Source: an uncultured Actinomycetes bacterium (lineage in GTDB: Bacteria > Actinomycetota > Acidimicrobiia > Acidimicrobiales > RAAP-2). From it: a stretch of DNA of 64,000 bases. The first letter of the stretch is position 1. The number at the start of each line of letters is the position of its first letter. Below are positions 34,179-43,533 of the stretch, piece by piece. The notes beneath the pieces are model-generated. The model was not told where the DNA came from. It saw only the letters and a list, made by a program, of their open reading frames with translations, and did not search any database. Location of the stretch: positions 80,425 to 144,424 of the forward strand of contig CAIKNP010000027.1 of NCBI GenBank assembly GCA_903828785.1, read 5' to 3'. Made by a program: the position numbers and the translations under genes.

Positions 34179-36301
34179 GCCAACTCGAAGAGGCCGTGCT
34201 GCAAGGAAAGATTGGGGTTGTAGTAGGGGTCGCGGGCGATTTCGAAGCCCCACTCGTCACGAACCCTGGTCGCCTCGGTCATGAGGCGGCGGTACTTGTG
34301 GTCCTCGACGTCGTTACCGCGTGACACCGATTCGTAGTGAATCAACTGGGCGTGGGGGGTGTAGCTCACCTTCAAACCACTGCGCTGCACTTTCAGGCAG
34401 AAGTCGATGTCGTTAAAGGCCACTCGCAGTTCTTCACTCAATCCGCCTACGCGGTCCCAGGTTTCACGACGAACAACAATGCACGCCGCCGTGCAGGCCT
34501 GGAACTCCGAAGCGAGTGCCAGCCGCCCGAAGTAGCCAAAGTCGGCTTGGTCACGAAACTGACCAACGTGGGCCGCGAGTCCCTGGGGCCCCAACACCAC
34601 GCCGGCGTGCTGGATTCGACCATCGGGGTAGAGCAGTTTGGCCCCGACCAGACCGATGCCGGGTTGCCAGAGCTGGGCGACCATCGCCGAGAGCCAGTCG
34701 GGCGTAATCACCGTGGTGTCGTCGTTCAGCAGGCAGAGAATCTCACCACGGCAGTGGGGCACGGCGGCGTTGTGCAGCGCCGAGTAATCAAAGGGACTGT
34801 CGTCGCGAAGGACTCGAATCTGATCACCCATGGCCGCGAAGAAGGCCAGCGTCTCGGGCTTGGTCGAGCCGTTGTCAATGATCACAATCTCGTAGTTCGG
34901 GTAGGTCGTTTCGGCGAGCACGCTGCGCACGCAATCGTGCAAGTATTTTCCATCGCGGGTGGGTATCAGAATTGATACCAGGGGTGGCTGGGGCGGCAAG
35001 GCGAAAAAGACGTCGGCGAAGCCGGTACCCGCTACCTCGCGAACCTCGGCGTCAACGCCGCGACGACGCATGGCTTCTTGGACGCATCGCCTTCCGGCGG
35101 TGAGTGCCCAGGGCTTGGCTTCGGAGGTCTGCGAGGTTGATCCGGCATGGCTGCGCCAGTGGTAGAGCACGTGCGGAATGTGGATAATGCTTCGTCGGTC
35201 CACGACCTCACTGACCCGCAGCACGAGGTCCCAGTCCTGGGCCCCGTCAAACTCACTGCGCAGACCACCCAGCTGCGTCACCAAGTCCCGGCGGACGGTC
35301 GTGAGGTGGCAGACGTAGTTCTGGCCGAGCAACAAGAGGGGATCGAAGTCGCTCTTGAAGTAGGGCATGAATACTTCGTTGGCTTCGTTGAGTTTGTCCT
35401 CGTCGGAGTAGAGAAGCGTGGCGTCCGGTCGCTCGTTGATCGACAGGACCACGCGTAGTAGGGCGTGCTCCACGATGGTGTCGTCGTGGTCCATGAAGAC
35501 CAACCACTCACCGCGGGCCGCTTCGATGGCCGAATTCGTCGCGGCGGAAATATTGCCGTTCTCACTGCGTCGTACGAGGCGAATCCGATCATCCGCCGCG
35601 GCGTAACGTTCAATAATGGCCCGCACCTCAGCGTCGGGTGAACAGTCGTCGGCGATGACCAGTTCCCAGTTGGGGTAGATCTGCTGGCGAATCGAGTCGA
35701 TTGCTTCGCGCAAAAAGTCGTGGTTGGTGTTGTAGGTGGCCATGACCACCGAGAGCAAGGGGCGCTGATCCAGCAAGACCATCTGGCGGGTGGGGTGCGC
35801 GCGCACCTCGTCGGTCACTAGTCGGTAGCTGAGGGCCCAGGCCGCGTAGGAATTGGCTTCCAGGCGGGGACTCTGGCGGCCGGCGTTACCACGGATGAGT
35901 ACTTTTCCGGCGTGGACCAACATCGCGAGACCGCGTCGAAGGAAGAAGAAGCGCACCGCCCACTTCCGCGAGCCCCCGCGGGCCAAGTCCTCCGAGGGAC
36001 TGGTTGGGAGGTTTTGGGTGGGAACCGCCAAGGCCGTGCCGTAAATCATGGGCGCGCGCTTGAGGCGACGACGAAGTCCCCGTTCGAGAACGTTGGTGGC
36101 TTTGATGAGGAGCACCATGAGGGGGTAGAGACGTGATTCAGTGATGCTGCGAAACTGCGCGGCGATTATCTGATTGTGCCCCGACTCCAGCTCGTAGACC
36201 TTGGCCATCTCGCGCAAGACGGTAACTTCTTCGGAGCGCAGGGTGTGCGCATTGTGCTCCGCCGCGAAGTCACTACCCTCGTTGTTGCTCGCTGTGGTCA
36301 T
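34136..36301 (-). CDS. tandem family-2 glycosyltransferase
   Basis: 721 residues with two GT2 (GT-A) domains: the first about 165-400, LLSVVMATYNTNHDFLREAI with the metal site VFMDHDDT; the second about 420-680, VSILIPTRDGKYLHDCVRSV with CLLNDDTTVI and the GLVGAKLLYPDG stretch. The first 150 residues are helical and unassigned. Such tandem enzymes usually add sugars to cell-surface polysaccharide. The ATG at 36301 follows GAAGGGATC. Upstream of it on the same strand is the YfhO-like gene, so both may act on surface polymers. Confidence 0.85.
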   Translation of the reverse strand: MTTASNNEGSDFAAEHNAHTLRSEEVTVLREMAKVYELESGHNQIIAAQFRSITESRLYPLMVLLIKATNVLERGLRRRLKRAPMIYGTALAVPTQNLPTSPSEDLARGGSRKWAVRFFFLRRGLAMLVHAGKVLIRGNAGRQSPRLEANSYAAWALSYRLVTDEVRAHPTRQMVLLDQRPLLSVVMATYNTNHDFLREAIDSIRQQIYPNWELVIADDCSPDAEVRAIIERYAAADDRIRLVRRSENGNISAATNSAIEAARGEWLVFMDHDDTIVEHALLRVVLSINERPDATLLYSDEDKLNEANEVFMPYFKSDFDPLLLLGQNYVCHLTTVRRDLVTQLGGLRSEFDGAQDWDLVLRVSEVVDRRSIIHIPHVLYHWRSHAGSTSQTSEAKPWALTAGRRCVQEAMRRRGVDAEVREVAGTGFADVFFALPPQPPLVSILIPTRDGKYLHDCVRSVLAETTYPNYEIVIIDNGSTKPETLAFFAAMGDQIRVLRDDSPFDYSALHNAAVPHCRGEILCLLNDDTTVITPDWLSAMVAQLWQPGIGLVGAKLLYPDGRIQHAGVVLGPQGLAAHVGQFRDQADFGYFGRLALASEFQACTAACIVVRRETWDRVGGLSEELRVAFNDIDFCLKVQRSGLKVSYTPHAQLIHYESVSRGNDVEDHKYRRLMTEATRVRDEWGFEIARDPYYNPNLSLQHGLFELAYPPRTSPWYTGFE

Positions 36302-36382
36302 CACGAGATCCCTTCAGTGAGGGTGTGAGACCCTCGGTGACTGTGATAATTCTAGTTCGCCACTCTTGGTGACCCCGGACAG

Positions 36383-38722
36383 CTACTTGGTGAAGGGCCA
36401 CGTCCTACGGGGCGCCCGGCGCCGAGCTCGTGAGGCCGTTGATTGACGGTTTTGACGCCACGCCCAGGCCATGGCGATCACGCCCACGAGGAAGCCACCC
36501 TCCGCTAAGCGCTCGTGGGGTGGAAGGAAGTGGAAGCGCACCGTGGAACTACCTTGGGGGAGCGACACGACTTGGTACGGCGCCGCCACACCCGCCATAA
36601 CCCCATTGCCGGATGGCAGCGAGGCCTCGTTGCCCACCGTGGCCCCCCTGCCATTGACACTGGCGCTCCAGCCGGGCATCCACAGTTCTCGCCGAACGAG
36701 CGTTGAGGCCTTCGAACACGTAACCTGCACCGAGGAGAAGGTGACCTGCGACGTGGTGCAGTTATTGGCGGTGTAGAACGCTTGGGGAGCGGGGAGTTGG
36801 TAGATCGCGAGCGTACCGTCGGCGTAGGCCAAACGCAGACCTTCAGCGCGCAAGGTGGGATTCATGGGCCGGGCTTCGTAGGTCACGAGGTACTTGACAC
36901 CAGCGTTTTCGAAGGTCCCGAGGCGGGCCGCCATTGACGCTTCGTAGTCGGCCGACTCGGCCACGCCTTGATACACCATGTACATAAACGGCGACTGCGC
37001 CATGCCGATCGGCAGTTGCGTGTTTACGAAGTTGGCGAAGGCCGCCGGAAAGGGCAGGTCGTGGGCGTTGAGCTCGTTGATGGAAAAGTAGGTACCCCAG
37101 TTGGGTGAAATAGGACCGGCACTGGCGAATCGGTAGAGGCCGAGATTCTTTTGGAGGAAGGCAATGGGACCTCGTTCCTCGGTGACCTTGGCCGGAACGA
37201 AGACCTCGGCGAGACCGAAGCTAAACAGTGCGTCAATGGTCAGGGCTCCAGCGATGAGCACGGCCGCCAGCGAACTACTGCGCTGGAACCCAGCGTAGAC
37301 AATGACCAGCAAGAGTACGAAGGGAATACTTCGTCCCGCGACGACCATGAGCTCGTTAAGCGTTCCACCACTCGAGCCGGCCGTTACCCCACTGACCCAG
37401 AGCAACATGACAATGAAAGTGACGATGGCGAGGCTTCCGGTGACTATCCACGTCACCCGACCACGCCGACGAGCGATGAGGTCGTCGAGGCCAAAGAGCG
37501 CCAAGAGAATCATGGCCATTTCGCAAGACGCAATGACGTATCGTCCAAGAACGATCTGGTGAAGTCCGGGAATGAGATTCCACAGCGCCCGAGTACCGAG
37601 GGCGTTGGTGGCACCCATAAGACTGATTGCCACCCACCCCCCCATAGCCCAGCGCAAGGGTCGTTGGGTGGGCCCCGTGAGGCCGAAGAGGGCGAGAACA
37701 AAGACCCCCATGGTGAAGTACCCGCCGGCCCCATCCCAGTAGGGCGTGGCCGAGTGGTAGGCGGCGAGCCCTCCGTAGATGTAGGGATCGAGGAACATCG
37801 GGATCATCTTGGGAGAAATCAGGGCGGCTGAGGCGTTGGAGTGAATACCAATCAGCGCGACCTTCAAGAAGTCTTTGAAGGCAACCAAGATGGGCAGCGA
37901 CAAGAGGCCACCGACTCCCAAGCCCCAGGCGAGTTGCCCGATCCCCGCTTTGCGATCTCCGCGGGGCAGGGTCCAGCCGCGCACCAGGGCGTAGACGACC
38001 ACCAGGAGGTCATCGAGGGCCGCCACTTCAGGAAAGCCGGCGTACATACTGAGCGCGATGGCAATGGCGAGAAGCGACCACCCCCAGCGCTTGCGCCCCA
38101 CACCTCGAATGATGAGCTCGACCCCTAGTAGGGCCAGGGGCAAAAAGGGCACCGGATTCTCGACCGCATTGCCCACCCAGGCCAAGGTGCCGTTGAGGCC
38201 AAAGAGTATGCCGCCCACGCAGGCCAGTAGTTCGGTGGGGAAGAGTCGACGGACCAGAAGGTAGGCCGATACGCCGCCAATGACCTCGAGGGCCATGTGA
38301 AACCACAAGAGCCCACCGGGAAGGGCGAAGAGCAGGACGAGCGGGGAGAGCGCCCCGGACTGCATCTCCCCCGCGAGCGGAGCACCAAGTCCCGTGAAGG
38401 GATTCCACCAGGGCAGGTGAAAGTGCAACCAATCCATAGCCGCCAAGTGGCCTTCCACCTGCGTAATGAAACCAGCATTGGGGTCAATAGAGGGCTGAAG
38501 GCAGAGACCGTGGTGGCAGACCACCGAGGCGATCTGCGAGGTCCAGCCAATGGCGTCGGGATTACTCATGCCCACCAAGTACCAAGCGTTGGCGATCACA
38601 ATGACCACGACCACGATGGCCAGACCGCCAAGACTCCACGGGCGCGGGGAATCAGATGTGGGCGTGGGGCCGCTCGCGAAGGGGGAGTGGGACCGTAATT
38701 GGTTCCGCCACGTCGTCGCCAT
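36383..38722 (-). CDS. YfhO-like polytopic membrane protein
   Basis: 779 residues from the ATG at 38722. Seen: at least 12 hydrophobic helices between about 30 and 460, with conserved-looking loops (WNPFTGLGAPLAGEMQSG, GGILFGLNGTLAWVGNAVENP, MYAGFPEVAAL), a soluble extracytoplasmic region (about 500-730) and a final helix with a basic tail. This matches YfhO, predicted GT-C-type membrane proteins linked to glycosylation of wall polymers. Frames extending to 39055 run into the next gene and are rejected. The start is uncertain because no good ribosome binding site is seen. Confidence 0.75.
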   Translation of the reverse strand: MATTWRNQLRSHSPFASGPTPTSDSPRPWSLGGLAIVVVVIVIANAWYLVGMSNPDAIGWTSQIASVVCHHGLCLQPSIDPNAGFITQVEGHLAAMDWLHFHLPWWNPFTGLGAPLAGEMQSGALSPLVLLFALPGGLLWFHMALEVIGGVSAYLLVRRLFPTELLACVGGILFGLNGTLAWVGNAVENPVPFLPLALLGVELIIRGVGRKRWGWSLLAIAIALSMYAGFPEVAALDDLLVVVYALVRGWTLPRGDRKAGIGQLAWGLGVGGLLSLPILVAFKDFLKVALIGIHSNASAALISPKMIPMFLDPYIYGGLAAYHSATPYWDGAGGYFTMGVFVLALFGLTGPTQRPLRWAMGGWVAISLMGATNALGTRALWNLIPGLHQIVLGRYVIASCEMAMILLALFGLDDLIARRRGRVTWIVTGSLAIVTFIVMLLWVSGVTAGSSGGTLNELMVVAGRSIPFVLLLVIVYAGFQRSSSLAAVLIAGALTIDALFSFGLAEVFVPAKVTEERGPIAFLQKNLGLYRFASAGPISPNWGTYFSINELNAHDLPFPAAFANFVNTQLPIGMAQSPFMYMVYQGVAESADYEASMAARLGTFENAGVKYLVTYEARPMNPTLRAEGLRLAYADGTLAIYQLPAPQAFYTANNCTTSQVTFSSVQVTCSKASTLVRRELWMPGWSASVNGRGATVGNEASLPSGNGVMAGVAAPYQVVSLPQGSSTVRFHFLPPHERLAEGGFLVGVIAMAWAWRQNRQSTASRARRRAPRRTWPFTK

Positions 38723-38813
38723 GCTCAACACCCAACTGCCCGAGGGCCTCGCTTCGCTCCTTGAGCGTCGCGCAAATCTTACTAAGGAGTGAGCGTCAAA
38801 GGGGTCCCCGCCG

Positions 38814-39920
38814 CTAGAGGTATTGACCGGTACTACCCACGCTGGACGTGTTCGCCACTTTGGAAACCGCACCGAGCGCTTCGTAGATTTCGGCCAAGGT
38901 CTTCTCGCTTTGCACTCGGTGGCCGAGGCGGGAACTTGCCTCCACGCTGGTGAAAGGAGTGAATTCGATGGCGGCCAAACAACGACCGGGACGCAAGAGG
39001 GCGCGGTCGAGAGCCTCCGGTGCGGCGTTCGTCGAGAGAACAACGAGCAGATCACTGTTGGCCCCCACCAAGCCGTCCGTGGCGTTCAGCAGGCGACTTA
39101 GGTTGCTGCCTCGCGTACCGTTCTTCTCCGCAATTTCGTCCGCGTCCTCAATCACCAGAATGTGGGTCTGATCGCCATTGGAATAGTCGAGAAGATTCAT
39201 GAAGTAGTTCGATTGCTCAAAGAGCTGATCCGGGTCAATGATCACGGCCCCACGACCCCAGCCCTTCCAGGTGGTGAGTAAGGAGCGTATGGCCCAGGTT
39301 TTGCCGGTGCCGGGTTGGCCGTGGAAGAGGATGATGCGTCCATTGTTGAGGAGATTCGAAGGAGTCAGTTGGAACAGTCGATCAAGACTCTTTCGGGTGG
39401 TCTCCGGGTAGTTCGTGCTGATGTCCGACCATTGCGTATCCGGAAAGGAGCGCATCACTGGAAATATGTCCCCACTCCACACCTCGAAGTCCGTCGTCAC
39501 CTTGCGGGGTTCCTTGGTCTCAAAGGCGTCAGTAAAGCGCTGGGCGAGCTCGCGTACGCGCTCGTTGCTTCGGGCCCCGAAATACGCCGCGACGTGGGAG
39601 CCCGATATTTCCGCCGACGCCCACCAATCGTCGCCTCGCAACAAGTAGTGATTGCGATTCTTCTCGGTGAATTCACGTTCGATGGCGCAGGGAGGCAGTG
39701 TGAAAGAAAGGTCGGCCACGCTGATGCGATTATCGCGTTGATAGTTGAACGACACGCGCTCACAGCAGGTAAACGTGCCGGCGTAGTAGAGCTCGATGAA
39801 AGCCGACCCAATCAGGTTGCCGGCGATGTGGACGGCGTCGGTGCTGGTCATGGTGAAGCGGTATTGGCGGTCGTTTTGGGGGCCGTCGGGGAGGGAAATG
39901 AGGAAGTCGGCGATTGTCAT
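38814..39920 (-). CDS. AAA+ ATPase with DUF5925-type N-terminal region
   Basis: 368 residues. Seen: an N-terminal region of about 190 residues (TMTSTDAVHIAGNLIGSAF, RISVADLSFTLPP) resembling DUF5925, then an AAA+ module with Walker A GQPGTGKTWAIRSLL (about 201-208), Walker B HILVIEDADE, sensor VVLSTNA and RPGR (arginine finger). The shape is near BCS1/katanin-type ATPases. The role is unknown. The start is uncertain; ATG 39920 is the first that fits. It is divergent from the SF2 helicase across only 70 bases, suggesting shared control. Confidence 0.75.
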   Translation of the reverse strand: MTIADFLISLPDGPQNDRQYRFTMTSTDAVHIAGNLIGSAFIELYYAGTFTCCERVSFNYQRDNRISVADLSFTLPPCAIEREFTEKNRNHYLLRGDDWWASAEISGSHVAAYFGARSNERVRELAQRFTDAFETKEPRKVTTDFEVWSGDIFPVMRSFPDTQWSDISTNYPETTRKSLDRLFQLTPSNLLNNGRIILFHGQPGTGKTWAIRSLLTTWKGWGRGAVIIDPDQLFEQSNYFMNLLDYSNGDQTHILVIEDADEIAEKNGTRGSNLSRLLNATDGLVGANSDLLVVLSTNAAPEALDRALLRPGRCLAAIEFTPFTSVEASSRLGHRVQSEKTLAEIYEALGAVSKVANTSSVGSTGQYL

Positions 39921-39990
39921 GGTGGTGAGTTTTTCAAGGGCCTGTGACAAGGCTCTCCTACCATGGATTATTCCAATCGACGGAGGTAGT

Positions 39991-41679
39991 GTGACCCCAT
40001 CATCCAGCAAGGCCGAAATCGCCGAACTCTTGGCGATCGCTTTGGCCGCCCAACCGGGCCAGGTAGCCGCGGCACTCGCTCGTGAGATGGGCGTGGCCAA
40101 GGGCGTGCTGAATCCAGTCCTCTACCACGACGAGCGCTTTGTTCGCAGCGACGAGGACAAGCCGCGGTGGTACCTGCGTTCGGATGCCGAGCTGGCGCCC
40201 TCAATCGCCACCTCCCCGTCGGTGGGCGGACGGGCGGCGAGCGAGCGTTCCGAGGAGGTGCTGGACGTCGAGGAGGACTTCGACGAAGAGATTGACCCTC
40301 AGGAACTCGCCCGTTTCACCAAGGTTGCCGCCGCGCCTCGTCTCCCTTACCGTCCGGTGGTGGAGGATGCTTTAAATCCGCACGCGCTCTACGAGTGGCA
40401 ACGTGAGGCGCTTATTCGCTGGCGAGACAATGAGTACCGGGGCATTATTGATGCCGTGACCGGAGCCGGTAAGACGCGGCTCGCGGTGGCGGCTATTGAT
40501 GATCACCAGCGAAGTGGGGGCCGCACACTCGTACTCGTTCCCACCATTGTGCTCCTTCATCAGTGGTTTCACGTCCTCTCGGAGTCATTGCCCGGTGTGC
40601 GCATTGGACGGGTGGGTGATGGTCACGACGACGACCTCGATACGCACGAGGTGGTGGTCGCGGTGGTGGCCTCCGCTCGTACTCGGGTGTTTCGCTTGCG
40701 CGGCGAACCAGGGCTCCTCGTGGTGGATGAGTGCCACCGCAGTGCCTCAGAGAAGAATCAAGAAGCACTCGACGACCGCTTCGTGAAGCGCCTCGGACTC
40801 TCGGCGACGCACGAGCGAATGGACAACGCCCACCAGACCGTTCTGCTCCCCTACTTCGGGAAAGTGGTGACCACCCTGGGCTACCAACGGGCTATTGCCG
40901 AAGGGGTGATTACCAACGTGCGCGTGGCCTTCGTTGGCGTGGAATTCACCGACGAGGAGATGGCTCGTTACAACAAATTGGTACACGACCTCAAGACCCT
41001 GCAACGAACGCTGGTGCGAACCTGGGGCTGTCGCCGGGGACCATTCAGTCTCTTCCTCGACGACGTCCTGCGACTAACGCGCAAGGGCCCCCTTAAGGCC
41101 TCGATGGTGGCTAATCGTTGGCTGACCCTGTGGCGTGAGAAGCGAGAATTGTTGGCCGAAACCCCCGCCAAGATGAATGCCGTAACGGGTTTCGCAGGGT
41201 CCTTGGCGGACGCCGATCGCGCCCTCCTCTTCACCCAGTCCATCCTCTCGGCTAATGAACTGGCCCTCAAGGTCACGGAGGCGGGGGTGTCCACCCAGGC
41301 CCATCACTCCAACTTGTCGAGTGAGGAGCGTCACGAAATCATGAAGGCCTTCGCTCAGGGAACGACCAAAGTCTTGGCTTCGGTGCAGACGCTGGAGGAG
41401 GGGGTGGACGTTCCCGACGCGGATCTGGCGGTCATTGTGGCTTCGTCGAAGCAACGTCGTCAGATGATTCAACGCATGGGGCGAGTGATGCGTCGAAAGC
41501 ACGACGGTCGAGACGCTCGATTCCTCATTCTCTTCGTGAAGGGCACTGACGAGGATCCGCGCAAGGGTGCCCACGAGCTCTTCGTGGAAGAACTACTCGA
41601 GGTTGCTCGAGAATCGGCGATTTTTGAAGCAGGGCAGAGGGACGAGGTTCGGTCCTTCCTCGACCCTCAACGCTGGTAA
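39991..41679 (+). CDS. SF2 DEAD/DEAH-type helicase with N-terminal winged helix
   Basis: 562 residues, GTG start after GGAGG. Seen: an N-terminal winged-helix-like segment (KAEIAELLAIALAAQPGQV, VLNPVLYHDERFVRSDEDKPRWYL) reminiscent of Z-alpha or HARE folds, an acidic linker, then helicase motifs I AVTGAGKT (about 155-162), II VVDECH (about 245-249), III LSATHERMD and VI QRMGRVMRRKHDGR. Close to the XPB/ResIII-like group acting on duplex DNA. The upstream frame to 39796 is antisense shadow. Its stop codon abuts that of the convergent dehydrogenase with no gap. Confidence 0.85.
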   Translation: MTPSSSKAEIAELLAIALAAQPGQVAAALAREMGVAKGVLNPVLYHDERFVRSDEDKPRWYLRSDAELAPSIATSPSVGGRAASERSEEVLDVEEDFDEEIDPQELARFTKVAAAPRLPYRPVVEDALNPHALYEWQREALIRWRDNEYRGIIDAVTGAGKTRLAVAAIDDHQRSGGRTLVLVPTIVLLHQWFHVLSESLPGVRIGRVGDGHDDDLDTHEVVVAVVASARTRVFRLRGEPGLLVVDECHRSASEKNQEALDDRFVKRLGLSATHERMDNAHQTVLLPYFGKVVTTLGYQRAIAEGVITNVRVAFVGVEFTDEEMARYNKLVHDLKTLQRTLVRTWGCRRGPFSLFLDDVLRLTRKGPLKASMVANRWLTLWREKRELLAETPAKMNAVTGFAGSLADADRALLFTQSILSANELALKVTEAGVSTQAHHSNLSSEERHEIMKAFAQGTTKVLASVQTLEEGVDVPDADLAVIVASSKQRRQMIQRMGRVMRRKHDGRDARFLILFVKGTDEDPRKGAHELFVEELLEVARESAIFEAGQRDEVRSFLDPQRW

Positions 41680-42561
41680 CTAGTCGGGCAGTCCGCTGCG
41701 TCCTCGGACAATGCGCGCCAGTGCCGACATGTCGTCATCGCCGTGACCCCGGTCCATTAATTCACGCTCGTACTCGGCGGCTAAGGCCGTTACGGGGAGA
41801 TCAGCCGCAACGCTCTGGGCGAGATCCAGCGCAATGCCGAGGTCCTTGTGGTGCAGGGAGACTTTGAAGCCCAGGGGGTAATCGTTTTCAATCATGCGTC
41901 CGCTGCGCTGCTGGAGTACCCAGGAACTAGCAGCTCCCCCGCTGAGGGCGGCAACTACCTTTTCCATGTCTAGACCAGCCTTGAGACCAAGGGCCACGCC
42001 CTCGGCAACCCCCAGGTAGGTCCCGGCGATGATGACCTGGTTGATGGCCTTGGTCCATTGACCCGCCCCCACCGCTCCCAGGTGGGTAATGGTCTTGCCC
42101 ATGGCCTCGAGAACCGGGGTGGCGCGCGCGACGTCCTCGTCGCTGCCGCCCACCATGATGGTCAAGGTTCCCAGCCGCGCCCCTTCCGATCCACCCGAAA
42201 CGGGTGCGTCCACGAACGCTACGTCGTGTTGAGCGAGCTCGCGTGCGAAGTCCTGGCTGCGTAGGGGGCTGGTGGTCGAGCAGTCGATGACCAGGGTTCC
42301 GGCGGCGAGGGCGGGAGCGAGTTCGCTCAACACTGCTTCGACCTGTGGAGCGTCGGTGACGCAGAGTACGACAATGTCGCTCGCGCTGGCGAGTTCGGCC
42401 AGGGTCGATACCCTCGTGCCACCGAGCGACAGAATGTCGTCGTCCTTACCGGCGGAGCGGTTCCACACGCTCGTGGTCCAACCCGCTCGCAGGAGGTTGG
42501 CGGCCATGTAGGCGCCCATGGTGCCGAGACCGGCGAATCCGACGCGAGGGGTGGTTGACAC
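41680..42561 (-). CDS. 3-hydroxyisobutyrate dehydrogenase family oxidoreductase
   Basis: NAD(P)-dependent beta-hydroxyacid dehydrogenase, 293 residues. Seen: cofactor loop GFAGLGTMGAYMAANLLRAG, substrate loop FVDAPVSGGSEGARLGTLTIMVGG, the catalytic Lys in GQWTKAINQVIIAGT and a C-terminal helical domain with GFKVSLHHKDLGIALDLA. Substrate could be 3-hydroxyisobutyrate, tartronate semialdehyde or a related acid. GTG start after AAAGGAGC with TACACT upstream. It is tail-to-tail with the helicase. Confidence 0.88.
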   Translation of the reverse strand: MSTTPRVGFAGLGTMGAYMAANLLRAGWTTSVWNRSAGKDDDILSLGGTRVSTLAELASASDIVVLCVTDAPQVEAVLSELAPALAAGTLVIDCSTTSPLRSQDFARELAQHDVAFVDAPVSGGSEGARLGTLTIMVGGSDEDVARATPVLEAMGKTITHLGAVGAGQWTKAINQVIIAGTYLGVAEGVALGLKAGLDMEKVVAALSGGAASSWVLQQRSGRMIENDYPLGFKVSLHHKDLGIALDLAQSVAADLPVTALAAEYERELMDRGHGDDDMSALARIVRGRSGLPD

Positions 42562-42744
42562 AATGCTCCTTTGAATGACGCGACTTCAGTGTAGGGCGAA
42601 GGGCCTGGGTGCCTTCATTGCTGGCACCACCGACGAATACGAAAACGCTAAAGGTGTTCGCGTCACTCGCTCATTCGTCTCAGTCGATTACGGCTTCTCT
42701 AAGTCGTCCCCTGGCAACGTGTCTAGCTCGTGCCCTAGTCACCC

Positions 42745-43533
42745 CTAGGGGATAAGTATGCGAGCGAAGCGGCGAGACGCCACTCGTAGTCCGATGAGGG
42801 CGAGAACGGCGAGGTAGGCCACTCGCAGAATCATGATCCAACCGAACTGTCCGAAGTCGAGACCCCGTAAGAGGGCGGCGGCTTGGTAGAGGGGGGAGAA
42901 GGCCACGATGGCGCCCAGCCACGCGGGGTAGAGCGAAATGGGGAAGAAGGTAGCGGAGAACAAGAAGAGTGGCAGTTGCACGATCGCGATGATGTCAAAG
43001 TCCAACCAGGACCGCAAGTAGGTGCAGACCGCGAGTCCCACGCAACTAAATGTGAAGCTCACCAGAATGGCCGCGGGCCAACAGAGAATCACCCACCAGC
43101 TCGGCGCGTCGCCGAGTACGACCATGCAGAGCAGGAAGGAGAGTGCGTAGAGGGCGGCGCGCGCCAACGCCCACCAGGTCTCGCCCAGCGCGACGTCGTT
43201 CGCGTCGAGGGGCGTGGCCAGGAGTGAGTCGTAACTGTGCGAGATCTTGAGCCGGAAAAAGGGATTGAAAATTGAATCGATGATGGCGCCGTTCATGGCG
43301 GAGGTCGCCAACATTCCCGGCGCGACGAAGGCGGCGTAACTAACGACTTCGTGACCCACCGCGATAGTCCCGACGAGGTGGTTAAGACCTATGCCGATGC
43401 TGAGCAGGTAGAAGAGGGGCTCGAAGAAGCCCGAGACGAACATCAGCCACCGCTTCTTATAGACCTGGAAATTTCGCTCAAAGACGTGCCACGCGCGTCG
43501 CGAACCAAAAGAGGGAAGCACCCGAGTAAGCAT
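42745..43533 (-). CDS. ABC-2 type permease (second subunit)
   Basis: 262 residues, about six membrane helices. Seen: a short N-terminal cytoplasmic stretch (WHVFERNFQVYKKRWLMFVSGFFEPLFYLLSIGIGLN), then the ABC-2 pattern YAAFVAPGMLATSAMNGA, a DSLLATPLDANDVALGE coupling helix and LPLFLFSATFFPI. Its ATG overlaps the stop of the first permease (ATGA). With the paralogous permease and ATPase upstream it forms a NodJ/DrrB-like exporter. The longer frame to 44064 is a shadow of the first permease. Confidence 0.88.
   Translation of the reverse strand: MLTRVLPSFGSRRAWHVFERNFQVYKKRWLMFVSGFFEPLFYLLSIGIGLNHLVGTIAVGHEVVSYAAFVAPGMLATSAMNGAIIDSIFNPFFRLKISHSYDSLLATPLDANDVALGETWWALARAALYALSFLLCMVVLGDAPSWWVILCWPAAILVSFTFSCVGLAVCTYLRSWLDFDIIAIVQLPLFLFSATFFPISLYPAWLGAIVAFSPLYQAAALLRGLDFGQFGWIMILRVAYLAVLALIGLRVASRRFARILIP

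Noticed and set aside
36383..39055. 890-residue version of the YfhO-like protein
   Set aside because: The first 111 residues are a shadow of the AAA+ ATPase end; the ATG at 38722 starts just before the first membrane helix region.
39796..39990. N-terminal extension of the SF2 helicase
   Set aside because: Antisense to the AAA+ gene start; the GTG at 39991 has GGAGG before it.
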